33,095 nt of DNA from Deltaproteobacteria bacterium (GTDB taxonomy: Bacteria; Myxococcota; UBA727; VGSZ01), in NCBI GenBank assembly GCA_020850995.1, contig JADZDP010000127.1, positions 1-33,095 of the forward strand, given 5' to 3'. The position numbers and the translations under genes are program-made. The notes under the pieces are model-generated. The model had not been told where the DNA came from. It ran no database searches and worked only from the letters and a program-made list of their open reading frames with translations. Every line of letters starts with the position of its first letter. The stretch's first letter is position 1. This document shows, piece by piece, positions 24,159 to 32,323 of this stretch.

Positions 24159-24719
24159 TCAGCGCCCCACGCGCAGTCGACGACGCGACACGATGCGCCC
24201 CTCGTCTTCCACGCGCACCTCGACTTGCGTGCCCGGCGCCCAGTTACCGCGCACGCGCCGCTCGAGCTCGGCCTTGGTGCCCACGGCGCCCAAGAGTGAG
24301 AAGTGCGCGAGCTGCACCGCGCAGGGCTCGAGGCGCTCGCGTAGCGCGCCGTGGTCGAGGAAGAGCGCGCGCGTGCTGGGTTGTTCGTCGTCGCCGCGGG
24401 TGTCGACCTCGAGGTCCACCAGGTCGGTCACCACCACGGCGCCCTCGGCGTAGGCGGCCAAGAGCACGGTGCGCTCGCCCAACGCGCGCCACAGCGCAGG
24501 CAGGCGCCGCGACGACCACAGGAGCAGATCGCGCGCCGCCGGCGTGTCGGCGGCAGTGATGCGTCGACCCGCCAGCGTGAGCACGAGCTCGAAGGGCGAA
24601 GGGAAGCGCAGCGTGGTGCGCGTGCCCGAGGGCAGCGGCAGCGCCACCACCTCCCCCTCGGGGAGCGGCTCGTTCTCGTCGTCGAGCGGGGGCTCGAGGG
24701 CGGCAGCGTCGACGCTCAT
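24159..24719 (-). CDS. Hypothetical protein in the lipA operon
   Basis: The protein has 186 residues from ATG 24719. The N-terminal 35 residues are acidic and probably disordered (EPPLDDENEPLPEGE). A mixed alpha/beta body follows, with GERTVLLAAYAEGAVVV and LVDLEVDTRG, and a very basic C-terminus (VSRRRLRVGR). There is no signal peptide or membrane helix. The start is fixed by the ATGA overlap with the stop of the upstream kinase-fold gene, so the two are probably made in step. I do not recognise the family. The E2 gene ends 24 bases away on the opposite strand. Confidence 0.75.
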   Translation of the reverse strand: MSVDAAALEPPLDDENEPLPEGEVVALPLPSGTRTTLRFPSPFELVLTLAGRRITAADTPAARDLLLWSSRRLPALWRALGERTVLLAAYAEGAVVVTDLVDLEVDTRGDDEQPSTRALFLDHGALRERLEPCAVQLAHFSLLGAVGTKAELERRVRGNWAPGTQVEVRVEDEGRIVSRRRLRVGR

Positions 24720-26500
24720 AGCGGCGCCCTGCCGGTGAGGTCGTCGGGTGGCCGGCGACCGGGTGGCAAGAGCTGCCACAGCACCTCGAGCGTGGCGGCC
24801 GCCGCGGTGCGCGCGCCCACGTCGACGCGCACGGCGTCGATGGGCGGCGGCGTCATGGCGGCGTCGAGGCGCTTGAGGTGCTCGGTGGCCGCAGCCTCGT
24901 CGGCCAGGTCACCGCGGTGCGCCAACAGGCGCGCGCAGCGCACGCCCGCATCGGCGCTGACGAAGAACAGGTGCCCGCGACCGGGCAGCAGTTGCGCCGC
25001 GTAGTCGCCCTCGATGACCAGGCCCTCCGACGCCGAACGCTCCAAGAGCGCGTCGCGGATGGCGCCGCGCACGGTCTCGTCGTCGAGGAGCTGGGCGCCG
25101 CGGACTTGCAGGGGGCCGTCGTCGCGCAGCTCGTCGGTGACGTCGCGCCCGTCGAGCTTGGCCCGATAAAAGGGCGGCCCCTGCGTGGGCTCGAGGTCGA
25201 AGCCGCGCTCGAAGAGCCGCGCCACCAGCTCGCGCGGCCGCGGCGGCGGCGCGCCGTCGGCGCCATGGTCGTGCTCCACGCGCGCCAGCGCGCGCGCCAG
25301 CGCCACGGTGCCGATCAGGCGGTGGCGCGTGAGCCGTCGTGCCAGCGACGAGGCGATCTCGGTGCGCCCCGAGTAGGGCTGGCCGAGCAGCGCGATGCGG
25401 AAGGCGCGATCGCGCAGGATCACCTCCTCGACGGCGAGCAGGCGCCCCATGGCGGTCACCTCGCGCGCGCTGATGGGCCGCGCGCGCCCGCCCAGCTCGC
25501 GCAGCCCGTTGATGGCGCGCGCGATCTCGCGGTAGGCGCGCTCGGCTTCCTCGTCGAGCGCCACCACGGCGTCGCCCATGACCGGCACCTCGCCACGCTT
25601 GATGCGCGCCAGGCGGGCCAAGCGCGCGCAGGGCTGCGCAAACAAGGCCAGCGTCTTGCGCGCGAAGTAGCGCACGATGAGGCGCCGATCGGCGCGGCCG
25701 GCGCGCTCCAGCGCGTCGCCGTAGCTCTTCAGGAGCGCGTCCTCGGCTGCGTCGTCGAGCTCGGCGGCCAGCGCGTAGTGCGCCAGGTCGTGCGTCGCGT
25801 CGCCGCAGTGAGCGCGCTCGAAGTTGACGAAGGCGAGCGCCCCGGGCGCACCGTCGCGCAGCACCACCAGCGAGGGCTCGGGCGCGCCGTGGCACAGCAC
25901 GCGGCGCCGCTCGACGAGGAAGGCGTGATCGAGCGCGATGCAGTAGGGCCGGAGCGCGCGCTGCAGGTCGGAGAGCGCGAGCGTGAGCAGGTCTTGGCCG
26001 AGCCCGTCGCTCTCGCGCGCGCTCATCCACACGCGCAGGTCGTCGACGGCGCGGCGAAAGCCCTCGAGCAGCGTCATGGGCGGCGCGGTGCTCGGCAAGC
26101 GGTCTACCAGGTCCATCACGCGCAGCGCATGCAGGCGCGCAAACGACTCGCCCGCCTCGCGCGCGCGGCTCGCGGCCTCGGCGACGTCGAGGGTGCGGCC
26201 GTGCAGCCACTGGTACGCGAGGTAGCGGCGCTCGCCCACGGGTCCAGCCAGCGTGCCCTGCGCCAAGAGCGTGGGCCCGAGCGCCGGCGCGCCCGCCGCC
26301 GCGATCGCCTGCAGCGCGAGCGCCTCGGCCTCGAGCGCGCGCCCCAGCGGATCCTCGTCGACGCGCACGCCCACGCCGTTGGCGCGAAAGGCCCGCACCG
26401 TGCCGTGGGGGTAGAGCTCCACCACCGACGCCACGGGGGCGCCCGCCAGGCCCGCCGCCAGGCGCGCCACCTCGTCGAGGGCGATGGTGCGCGCGCTCAT
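24716..26500 (-). CDS. APH-like kinase-fold protein fused to a cytidylate-kinase-like domain, catalytic residues altered
   Basis: The 594-residue protein joins an aminoglycoside-phosphotransferase-type domain (about 20-330) to a P-loop nucleoside-kinase domain (about 366-577). In the first, the catalytic loop HGDxxxxN reads HGAPEPSLV (204-212), so the catalytic Asp is Ala206. The metal-binding [IV]-D-[FW] reads VNF (Asn226). The flanking GDATHDLAHYAL is well kept. In the second, the Walker A loop is GQPYSGRT (373-380), with Arg in place of the Lys. KLDGRDVTDELR (448-459) and the ETVRGAIRDAL stretch (475-485) follow cytidylate kinase. Both halves therefore look like possible pseudoenzymes. Bifunctional APH/ATP-binding proteins are a known architecture but normally keep these residues. 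ATGA overlaps on both sides tie it to lipA and the unknown gene. Confidence 0.82.
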   Translation of the reverse strand: MSARTIALDEVARLAAGLAGAPVASVVELYPHGTVRAFRANGVGVRVDEDPLGRALEAEALALQAIAAAGAPALGPTLLAQGTLAGPVGERRYLAYQWLHGRTLDVAEAASRAREAGESFARLHALRVMDLVDRLPSTAPPMTLLEGFRRAVDDLRVWMSARESDGLGQDLLTLALSDLQRALRPYCIALDHAFLVERRRVLCHGAPEPSLVVLRDGAPGALAFVNFERAHCGDATHDLAHYALAAELDDAAEDALLKSYGDALERAGRADRRLIVRYFARKTLALFAQPCARLARLARIKRGEVPVMGDAVVALDEEAERAYREIARAINGLRELGGRARPISAREVTAMGRLLAVEEVILRDRAFRIALLGQPYSGRTEIASSLARRLTRHRLIGTVALARALARVEHDHGADGAPPPRPRELVARLFERGFDLEPTQGPPFYRAKLDGRDVTDELRDDGPLQVRGAQLLDDETVRGAIRDALLERSASEGLVIEGDYAAQLLPGRGHLFFVSADAGVRCARLLAHRGDLADEAAATEHLKRLDAAMTPPPIDAVRVDVGARTAAAATLEVLWQLLPPGRRPPDDLTGRAPL

Positions 26501-27387
26501 GGCCGCACCGCGCGCTCGGCGTGGTAGCTCGAGCGCACCAAGGGCCCGCTCTCGACGTGCGCGAAGCCGAGCGCGCGCGCCAACGCCGCGAGCTCCTCGA
26601 AGCGCGCAGGCGCAACGAAGCGCTGCACCGATGCGTTCCACGGCGATGGGCGCAGGTATTGGCCCAGCGTGACGAGGTCGACCTGCGCGGCGCGCGCGTC
26701 GTGCAGCGCAGCCACGATCTCCTCGTCGGTCTCGCCCAGGCCGAGCATGAGCCCGGTCTTGGTGCGCACCGTGGGGGCGCGGCGCTTGGCGGCGGCCAGC
26801 ACCTCGAGCGAGCGGTGGTAGCGGGCGCCCGAGCGGATCTGCGGGGTCAGGCGCGCGCAGGTCTCGAGGTTGTGGGCGAACACCGTGGGGCGCGCGTCCA
26901 ACACCAGCTGCACCAGCGCCTCGCTGCCGCCGAAGTCGGGCACCAGCACCTCGATGGTCGCCGTCGGCAGGCGCGCGCGCACCGCCTCGAGGGTGCGCGC
27001 GAAGTGGCGCGCGCCCCCATCCTCGAGGTCGTCGCGGGTGACGCTGGTGATGACTACGTGCGCGAGCTGCAAGAGGGCCGCTGCCTCGGCGACGCGCGCG
27101 GGCTCGTCGAGGTCGACGGCGGCGGGGGTGGCGCTCGTCTGCACGTCGCAGAAGCGGCAGGCCCGCGTGCAGTGATTGCCGAGGATCATGAAGGTGGCGG
27201 TGCCGGCCTGCCAGCACTCGCCCAGGTTGGGGCAGGCCGCAGAGCTGCACACCGTGTGCAAGTGGCGCTCGGCCAAGAGCGCGCCCAGCTCGGCGGCGCG
27301 CCCGCCGGGGGCGCGCACGCGCAGCCACGGGGGACGTTCGGCGGCCCCCGTCTCGCCGTCGTGCGGTAGCACCGGCAGCCCCGTCAT
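26497..27387 (-). CDS. lipA: Lipoyl synthase
   Basis: LipA inserts two sulfurs into the octanoyl chain on lipoyl domains using radical SAM chemistry. The 296-residue protein has the auxiliary cluster motif CSSAACPNLGEC (Cys47, Cys52, Cys58), the radical SAM motif CTRACRFC (Cys73, Cys77, Cys80), ITSVTRDDLEDGGA, VFAHNLET and TKTGLMLGLGE, and the late VRSSYHAE, whose RSSY serine is the usual cluster ligand. Everything needed for activity is present. ATG 27387 is preferred; GTG 27393 is possible, and there is no strong Shine-Dalgarno. Its stop overlaps the next start as ATGA. With lipB at 6380 and two lipoyl-domain proteins, it completes the lipoylation pathway within the window. Confidence 0.96.
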   Translation of the reverse strand: MTGLPVLPHDGETGAAERPPWLRVRAPGGRAAELGALLAERHLHTVCSSAACPNLGECWQAGTATFMILGNHCTRACRFCDVQTSATPAAVDLDEPARVAEAAALLQLAHVVITSVTRDDLEDGGARHFARTLEAVRARLPTATIEVLVPDFGGSEALVQLVLDARPTVFAHNLETCARLTPQIRSGARYHRSLEVLAAAKRRAPTVRTKTGLMLGLGETDEEIVAALHDARAAQVDLVTLGQYLRPSPWNASVQRFVAPARFEELAALARALGFAHVESGPLVRSSYHAERAVRP

Positions 27388-27493
27388 GAACACGCTCGAG
27401 GGCTCATGAGGGCCGAGCCTTGCGCTCGTGGCCTCGGATCTGCAATGACCCCTTGGTCGAAAGCACACAGGCGGGGACCGAGGCCGCCCAGCG

Positions 27494-29290
27494 ATGAGAC
27501 AGCGCTACAACGCCATGGTCGAGATGCTGCCGCAGCTGCGCGCCAAGCCAGGGGCGGCGCTGCGCGAGGTGCTGGCGGCCGGCTACGGCAAGAGCGAGCT
27601 GCGCGCCGACCTGATGGCGGGCTTGGTGGTGGGCGTGGTGGCGCTGCCGCTCTCGATGGCGCTGGCCATCGCCTCGGGCGTGCCGCCGCAGCACGGCTTG
27701 TACACGGCCATCGTCGCGGGCGCGCTCATCGCCATCTTCGGCGGCTCGCGCGTGCAGGTGAGCGGACCCACCGCCGCCTTCGTGGTGCTGCTCGCACCCG
27801 TGTCGGCGCGCTACGGCGTGGGCGGCCTGTGCGTGGCCTCGCTCATCGCCGGCGTCATGCTCATCGCCATGGGCGCTGCGGGCTTCGGCTCGCTCTTGCA
27901 GTTCGTGCCGCACCCCGTGACCACGGGCTTCACCGCGGGCATTGCGGTGGTCATCGGCACCTTGCAGGTGAAAGATTTCTTCGGGCTCACGGTGGAGCAG
28001 ATGCCCGAGCATTACGTCGAGCGCGTCATCGCGCTGGCCAAGGCCGCGCCCACTGTGCACCTGCCCGACCTGCTGATCGGCGCCTTCACGCTGGCGGTGC
28101 TCATCGTCTGGCCCCGCCTCAACAAGCGCGTTCCCGCGCCGCTGGTGGCGCTCGCTGGCGGCGCGCTCGTCGCCTTCGCCGCCACGTACTTCATCGACGG
28201 CATGCACACCGACACCATCGCCAGCCGCTTCACCTACGTGGTCGACGGCGTCACCAAGCACGGCGTGCCGCAGGCGCCGCCCTTGCCGGTGTTGCCCTGG
28301 AACCTCCCCGGCGCCGACGGCGCGCCGCTTGGCCTTTCGCTCAAGCTGGTGCGCGACATCCTGCCGTCCGCCTTCGCCATCGCCATGCTCGGCGCCATCG
28401 AGTCGCTGCTCTCTGCCACCGTGGCCGACGGCATGATCGGCGCGCGCCACGACTCCAACGCAGAATTGCTCGGCCAGGGCATCGGCAACGTCGTGGCGCC
28501 CTTCTTCGGCGGCTTCGCGGCCACGGGCGCCATCGCGCGCACCGCCACCGGTGTGCGCTCGGGCGCGCGCTCGCCCATCGCCTCCGTCGTACACGCGCTC
28601 TTCGTGCTGGCCGCGGTGCTCATCATCGCGCCGCTGGTGGGCTACCTGCCCATGGCGTCGCTCGCGGCCCTCTTGTTGATCGTGGCGTGGAACATGAGCG
28701 AGGTGCGGCACTTCAGCCACATCCTGCGCGTGGCCCCGCGCGCCGACGTGGTGGTGCTCTTGGCCTGCTTCGCGCTCACCGTCATCTTCGACATGGTGAT
28801 CTCGGTGACCGCCGGCGTCATGCTGGCCGCGCTCTTGTTCATGCGCCGCATGGCCGACATCTCCGGCGGCAAGATGGAAGAAGGCCAGTCCCATGTGCAC
28901 GGCTCCTTGCCCAAGGGCGTGTTGCAGTACTCCATCGACGGCCCGCTCTTCTTTGGCGCCGCGCAGAAGGCCATGAGCGCGCTGCACGACGTCAAGCGCA
29001 CGGCGCGCGTGGTCATCATCGAGATCGTCGACGTGCCGGCCATGGACGCCACGGGCTTGGTGGCGCTCGAGAGCGCGCTTGCCAAGCTGTGGAAGGACAA
29101 GGCGAAGGTGATCATCGCGGGCGCGCAGGCGCAGCCGCGGCGGGTGCTCGAGAAGGCGGGGCTCACGCCCCAGCCGGGGAAGTTGCGCTACGCGGAGACC
29201 TTGGGGGAGGCGATCGAGATCGCGCGCGCGACCGTAGGGGAGCCGGAGGCAAGCGTGGCGCAGCAAGGGGAACCGGCGCAGCCGGTGTGA
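27494..29290 (+). CDS. SulP-family anion transporter with STAS domain
   Basis: SulP proteins carry sulfate, bicarbonate or C4-dicarboxylates across the inner membrane. The 598-residue protein begins with the SulP entry motif (RADLMAGLVVGVVALPLSMALAIASG...PPQHGLYTAIVAG). A long hydrophobic core includes SGPTAAFVVLL, GFTAGIAVVIG, LGAIESLLSATVADGM and FFGGFAATGAIARTATGVRSGARSPIA. It ends with a cytoplasmic STAS domain (about 460-575; IEIVDVPAMDATGLVALE). The FGGFAATGAIARTATN-like segment is typical of the DauA/SulP group. Substrate cannot be read from sequence. It is divergent from lipA across 106 bases. The start ATG 27494 is upstream of the motif by about 40 residues; internal ATGs at 27515 and 27524 are possible. 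Confidence 0.93.
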   Translation: MRQRYNAMVEMLPQLRAKPGAALREVLAAGYGKSELRADLMAGLVVGVVALPLSMALAIASGVPPQHGLYTAIVAGALIAIFGGSRVQVSGPTAAFVVLLAPVSARYGVGGLCVASLIAGVMLIAMGAAGFGSLLQFVPHPVTTGFTAGIAVVIGTLQVKDFFGLTVEQMPEHYVERVIALAKAAPTVHLPDLLIGAFTLAVLIVWPRLNKRVPAPLVALAGGALVAFAATYFIDGMHTDTIASRFTYVVDGVTKHGVPQAPPLPVLPWNLPGADGAPLGLSLKLVRDILPSAFAIAMLGAIESLLSATVADGMIGARHDSNAELLGQGIGNVVAPFFGGFAATGAIARTATGVRSGARSPIASVVHALFVLAAVLIIAPLVGYLPMASLAALLLIVAWNMSEVRHFSHILRVAPRADVVVLLACFALTVIFDMVISVTAGVMLAALLFMRRMADISGGKMEEGQSHVHGSLPKGVLQYSIDGPLFFGAAQKAMSALHDVKRTARVVIIEIVDVPAMDATGLVALESALAKLWKDKAKVIIAGAQAQPRRVLEKAGLTPQPGKLRYAETLGEAIEIARATVGEPEASVAQQGEPAQPV

Positions 29291-29352
29291 GCGCCACAGC
29301 ACCCCTAATTCACCCCATGGAGCGCGGGCCGCGCCGGTCGTAGGGTCGGGCC

Positions 29353-32268
29353 ATGAGAGACACCGCCCTCGGAGCCGCGCTCCTCGCGCTTCTTTCTGGT
29401 TGCCAGTGTGACAGCCAACGCCCCTGCGCGAGCGAGAGCGATTGCTTGGCGGGGGAGCGGTGCGTCGCCGCGGCGGAGGGGTCGCACTGCGTCCCGGCAG
29501 TGGCCGAGGGTGAGGGCGAGGGCGAAGGCGAGGGCGAAGGTGAAGGTGAAGGCGAAGGTGAGGGTGAGGGTGAGGGCGAGCGCTGCGGCAACGGCGAGCG
29601 CGAGGGGCTCGAGGCCTGCGACGACGGCAACGACGACGAGCGCGACCTGTGCACCAGCGCGTGTGCCGAAACAACGGTGACGGCCTCTTTGGTGACCGGC
29701 GCTCAGCCGCTCGATGGGCTCAGCGCGCCCTATCTCGGCGGCGTCTACGGAAGCGCGCGGGGTGAGATCGCGACGGGCATCTTGGGCGAGCTCTACTTCC
29801 GGCCCCCCGGCGGCGAGCTGTTCTTCCGCCTCGACGATCGCTTCCTGAGCCTCGATGCGCTCGGCGACAGCGAGCTGGGGGTCTCCGCGCCCATCGCCCT
29901 CGGCATCGACGACGACGTCTTCTACTACCAGTCGTCGACGCGCACGCTGCGTCGGCTCGATCGCTATGGCAACGACAGCGTGGTGGGAGGGCCCGGGCCG
30001 AGCTCGACGCCGACGGTGGACCCGCCGAATTGGCAGTTCGCCTCGCCGGCCGATGTGGACCTGAACACTGTGCTCGGCCTCGACGTCGCCAACACCGGCG
30101 AGGTCTTCGTCGCGTCCGATGAGCGGGTCATCCGCTTTGTCGACAACGGGGGAAGCTGGAGCGCGTCGGTATTGGCAGGCACGCTCTCCGACACGCCCGC
30201 GGCAGGCACAGCTGCTCAGGTCACCGAGCTCGACGCTGCCATCGACGTTGCCGTGGAGCACGAGCCGGCGAGCGGCGTGCCCATCGCGATCTGGATCGCG
30301 GGAGGAACAGGGACGACGAATGCGCCCCTGCGCGTGCTGCTCACCGACGGCAGCGTCGAGGCGATGTCGGGCACGGGTGATACCTGCGACGGCGGCGCTC
30401 CCCTCGCCGGCTGTGACGTCGACGCACGCTTCCTCGCGCCCGATCGCGCGGGCGGCATGTTTCTCGCCGATCCCACGATGACGACCCCTGGCCGCGGCGT
30501 CTTGCACATTGACGCCGCGCGCCAGGTGCATCTGATCGCGCCACCGGAGGCCGTGGGCTTCCCAACGGACTTCGCGCTCCTCGGCGACGACCTCTTGTTG
30601 CCCAACCCTTTTCTAGTGCACACCCTGCGCGTCCCGCGCGGCGGTGGGCTCGGCCTCGAGGTGCTCGCGACCGCGGCGCTGCCGGAGCGGGCAAGCGATC
30701 GAAGCCTCATCGGCATCAACGCCATGGACGCCACCGCCACCTCGGTCTTCTTCGCGACCTTCAACGCGATCTTCCGCCTCGACCTGGCCTCCGGCGCGCT
30801 CAGCCGCGTCCTCGACTTCATCGACATAGGAGTGTGCAGCGGCGGCGAGGGCATCTCGATCAACGACCTCGCGGCCCGCCCCGACGACAGCGAGCTGTTC
30901 TTCACGCGCGAGGGCGCCGACAAGGTGTGCGCCCTGACGGTCGCGACCGGCGCGGTACGCGTCATCGCTCAAGGCAGCACCGTGAACGCACCGCGCGCGC
31001 TTTCGCTCAGCGGCACCGACACCTTGGTGGTGACGGTCGACGGCGGTGCGTACGTCAAGAGCGTCACCGTCAGCACCGGTGCGGTCTCGTCCGCGTATGC
31101 GCCCCCGACCGCCGTGCCCGTCCGCGACGTTGATGTCGATGGTACGCGGGTTCAGCTCCTGCTCATTAACGGTGCGCGCTGGAACGCCAACGGCACCGCC
31201 TTGTCCCCGATCGGTGGCGCCGCCGCCGTGGGCGCCACCTCCTTGGTGGTGGCCGCGGGGACCAACAGCTCCATCATCTTCGACGATGACGCCCACGCCG
31301 TGCGCACCCTCGACGGCAGCGGCGCCGTCACGAGCCAGGTCGGCAGCGGCACCGCCGGCTTCCTCGACGGACTCGCTGTGGACGCGAGGTTCTTGGAGAG
31401 TCCCCACCGCATCGCGCGCCTCGGCACCGGCGTCATCGTCGCCGACGGCTTCACCATTCGCCGCGTCGACGACGGGCGCGTCACCACCATCGTGGGCTCC
31501 GATCAGCTGAGCGACGACGGCCGCTTCCCGGACGCGCGCTTCGCTTTCCCCGCGGCGCTCTCGTGCGTGGGCTCCTCCTGCCTGGTCTTCGACGCCGGCA
31601 CGCGCACGCTACGGCGCCTCGACCTCGAGGCGGCGCGCGTCGATCGCGTGCTCGGCGCCGACGGCCGGCGCCTCGATCCGGCCGTAGTTGCTGCAGCGCT
31701 GCTCGACGAGGACAGCGCCCTGCTCGCCGATGGCGACCGCCTGTTGCGCGCCGACCTGCCCGACGGCGAGCTCACGGTGCTCGCCAACGACGCCTTCGTG
31801 GACGCGCCCACGATTTTGAGCGTGGCCGGCGGTGCGCCGGTGTTCGTCGACGGGGCGCAGGTGAAGATCTTGGGCGCGAGCCCGCGCGTGCTGTTCACGT
31901 CGAGCGACGAGATCCGCGCGCTCGGCGTGAGCCCGAGCGGCACCCTGCTGGCGGTGGCGCACGGCGCCGACACCATCGACGTCGTGGCGATGCCCCTTGG
32001 CACACAGACGACCATCACGCTCGACGGCGCCCTCGTGGACGAGCTTGGCGACCTCGACGCGGTTGCGGTGAACGATCACGGCACGGTCTTTGTTGGTGCC
32101 GACGAGGGGGTCGAGCAAGTGCTGGCGGACGGCAGCACGCGCGCGCTCCTGCGGCGGGGGCCGCTGTTCCCGCGCGGGTGCGCGCGGGCGCTGGCGTTCG
32201 ACGAGGAGGGGGAGCTGTTGGTGGCGGACTGCGCGACGGGGGCGATGTTGCGGGTGGAGATTCGGTAG
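29353..32268 (+). CDS. Secreted lipoprotein with Glu-Gly linker, Cys-rich motif and NHL-like propeller
   Basis: The 971-residue protein has a lipoprotein signal (LLSGC, lipidated Cys17). A Cys-rich segment follows (CASESDCLAGERCV...), then a linker of 12 Glu-Gly pairs (residues 52-75), then the myxobacterial Cys-rich motif RCGNGEREGLEACDDGN...CTSAC (77-105). The remaining 860 residues are beta-propeller-like repeats. A clear NHL-type unit near residues 660-720 reads GTAGFLDGLAVDARFLESPHRIARLG...IVADGFTIRRVDDGRVTTIVGS. Such proteins are anchored at the outer membrane, with the linker projecting the propeller. No catalytic motif is evident. GGGTCGGG lies 3 bases before the ATG. A binding or scaffold role is inferred. 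Confidence 0.88.
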   Translation: MRDTALGAALLALLSGCQCDSQRPCASESDCLAGERCVAAAEGSHCVPAVAEGEGEGEGEGEGEGEGEGEGEGEGERCGNGEREGLEACDDGNDDERDLCTSACAETTVTASLVTGAQPLDGLSAPYLGGVYGSARGEIATGILGELYFRPPGGELFFRLDDRFLSLDALGDSELGVSAPIALGIDDDVFYYQSSTRTLRRLDRYGNDSVVGGPGPSSTPTVDPPNWQFASPADVDLNTVLGLDVANTGEVFVASDERVIRFVDNGGSWSASVLAGTLSDTPAAGTAAQVTELDAAIDVAVEHEPASGVPIAIWIAGGTGTTNAPLRVLLTDGSVEAMSGTGDTCDGGAPLAGCDVDARFLAPDRAGGMFLADPTMTTPGRGVLHIDAARQVHLIAPPEAVGFPTDFALLGDDLLLPNPFLVHTLRVPRGGGLGLEVLATAALPERASDRSLIGINAMDATATSVFFATFNAIFRLDLASGALSRVLDFIDIGVCSGGEGISINDLAARPDDSELFFTREGADKVCALTVATGAVRVIAQGSTVNAPRALSLSGTDTLVVTVDGGAYVKSVTVSTGAVSSAYAPPTAVPVRDVDVDGTRVQLLLINGARWNANGTALSPIGGAAAVGATSLVVAAGTNSSIIFDDDAHAVRTLDGSGAVTSQVGSGTAGFLDGLAVDARFLESPHRIARLGTGVIVADGFTIRRVDDGRVTTIVGSDQLSDDGRFPDARFAFPAALSCVGSSCLVFDAGTRTLRRLDLEAARVDRVLGADGRRLDPAVVAAALLDEDSALLADGDRLLRADLPDGELTVLANDAFVDAPTILSVAGGAPVFVDGAQVKILGASPRVLFTSSDEIRALGVSPSGTLLAVAHGADTIDVVAMPLGTQTTITLDGALVDELGDLDAVAVNDHGTVFVGADEGVEQVLADGSTRALLRRGPLFPRGCARALAFDEEGELLVADCATGAMLRVEIR
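29506..29577 (+). repeat. 12-copy in-frame GARGGY hexanucleotide tandem repeat
   Basis: Twelve 6-bp units (GAG or GAA followed by GGC or GGT) encode (Glu-Gly)12 of the lipoprotein at 29353. Because the unit is 6 bp, gain or loss of copies changes linker length without breaking the frame. The units vary at third positions, so the array is not freshly expanded. Confidence 0.95.
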
Positions 32269-32323
32269 CTCGTGCCAGGCGGCGCTGCGATTGCGCGCGG
32301 ACCCAGCGCTGGCCTCGTGCACC

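Noticed and set aside
32303..32312. CCAGCGCTGG palindrome in the 55-base convergent gap, considered as a bidirectional terminator.
   Set aside because: The palindrome has no loop and no T-run on either strand, so terminator function is not supported.
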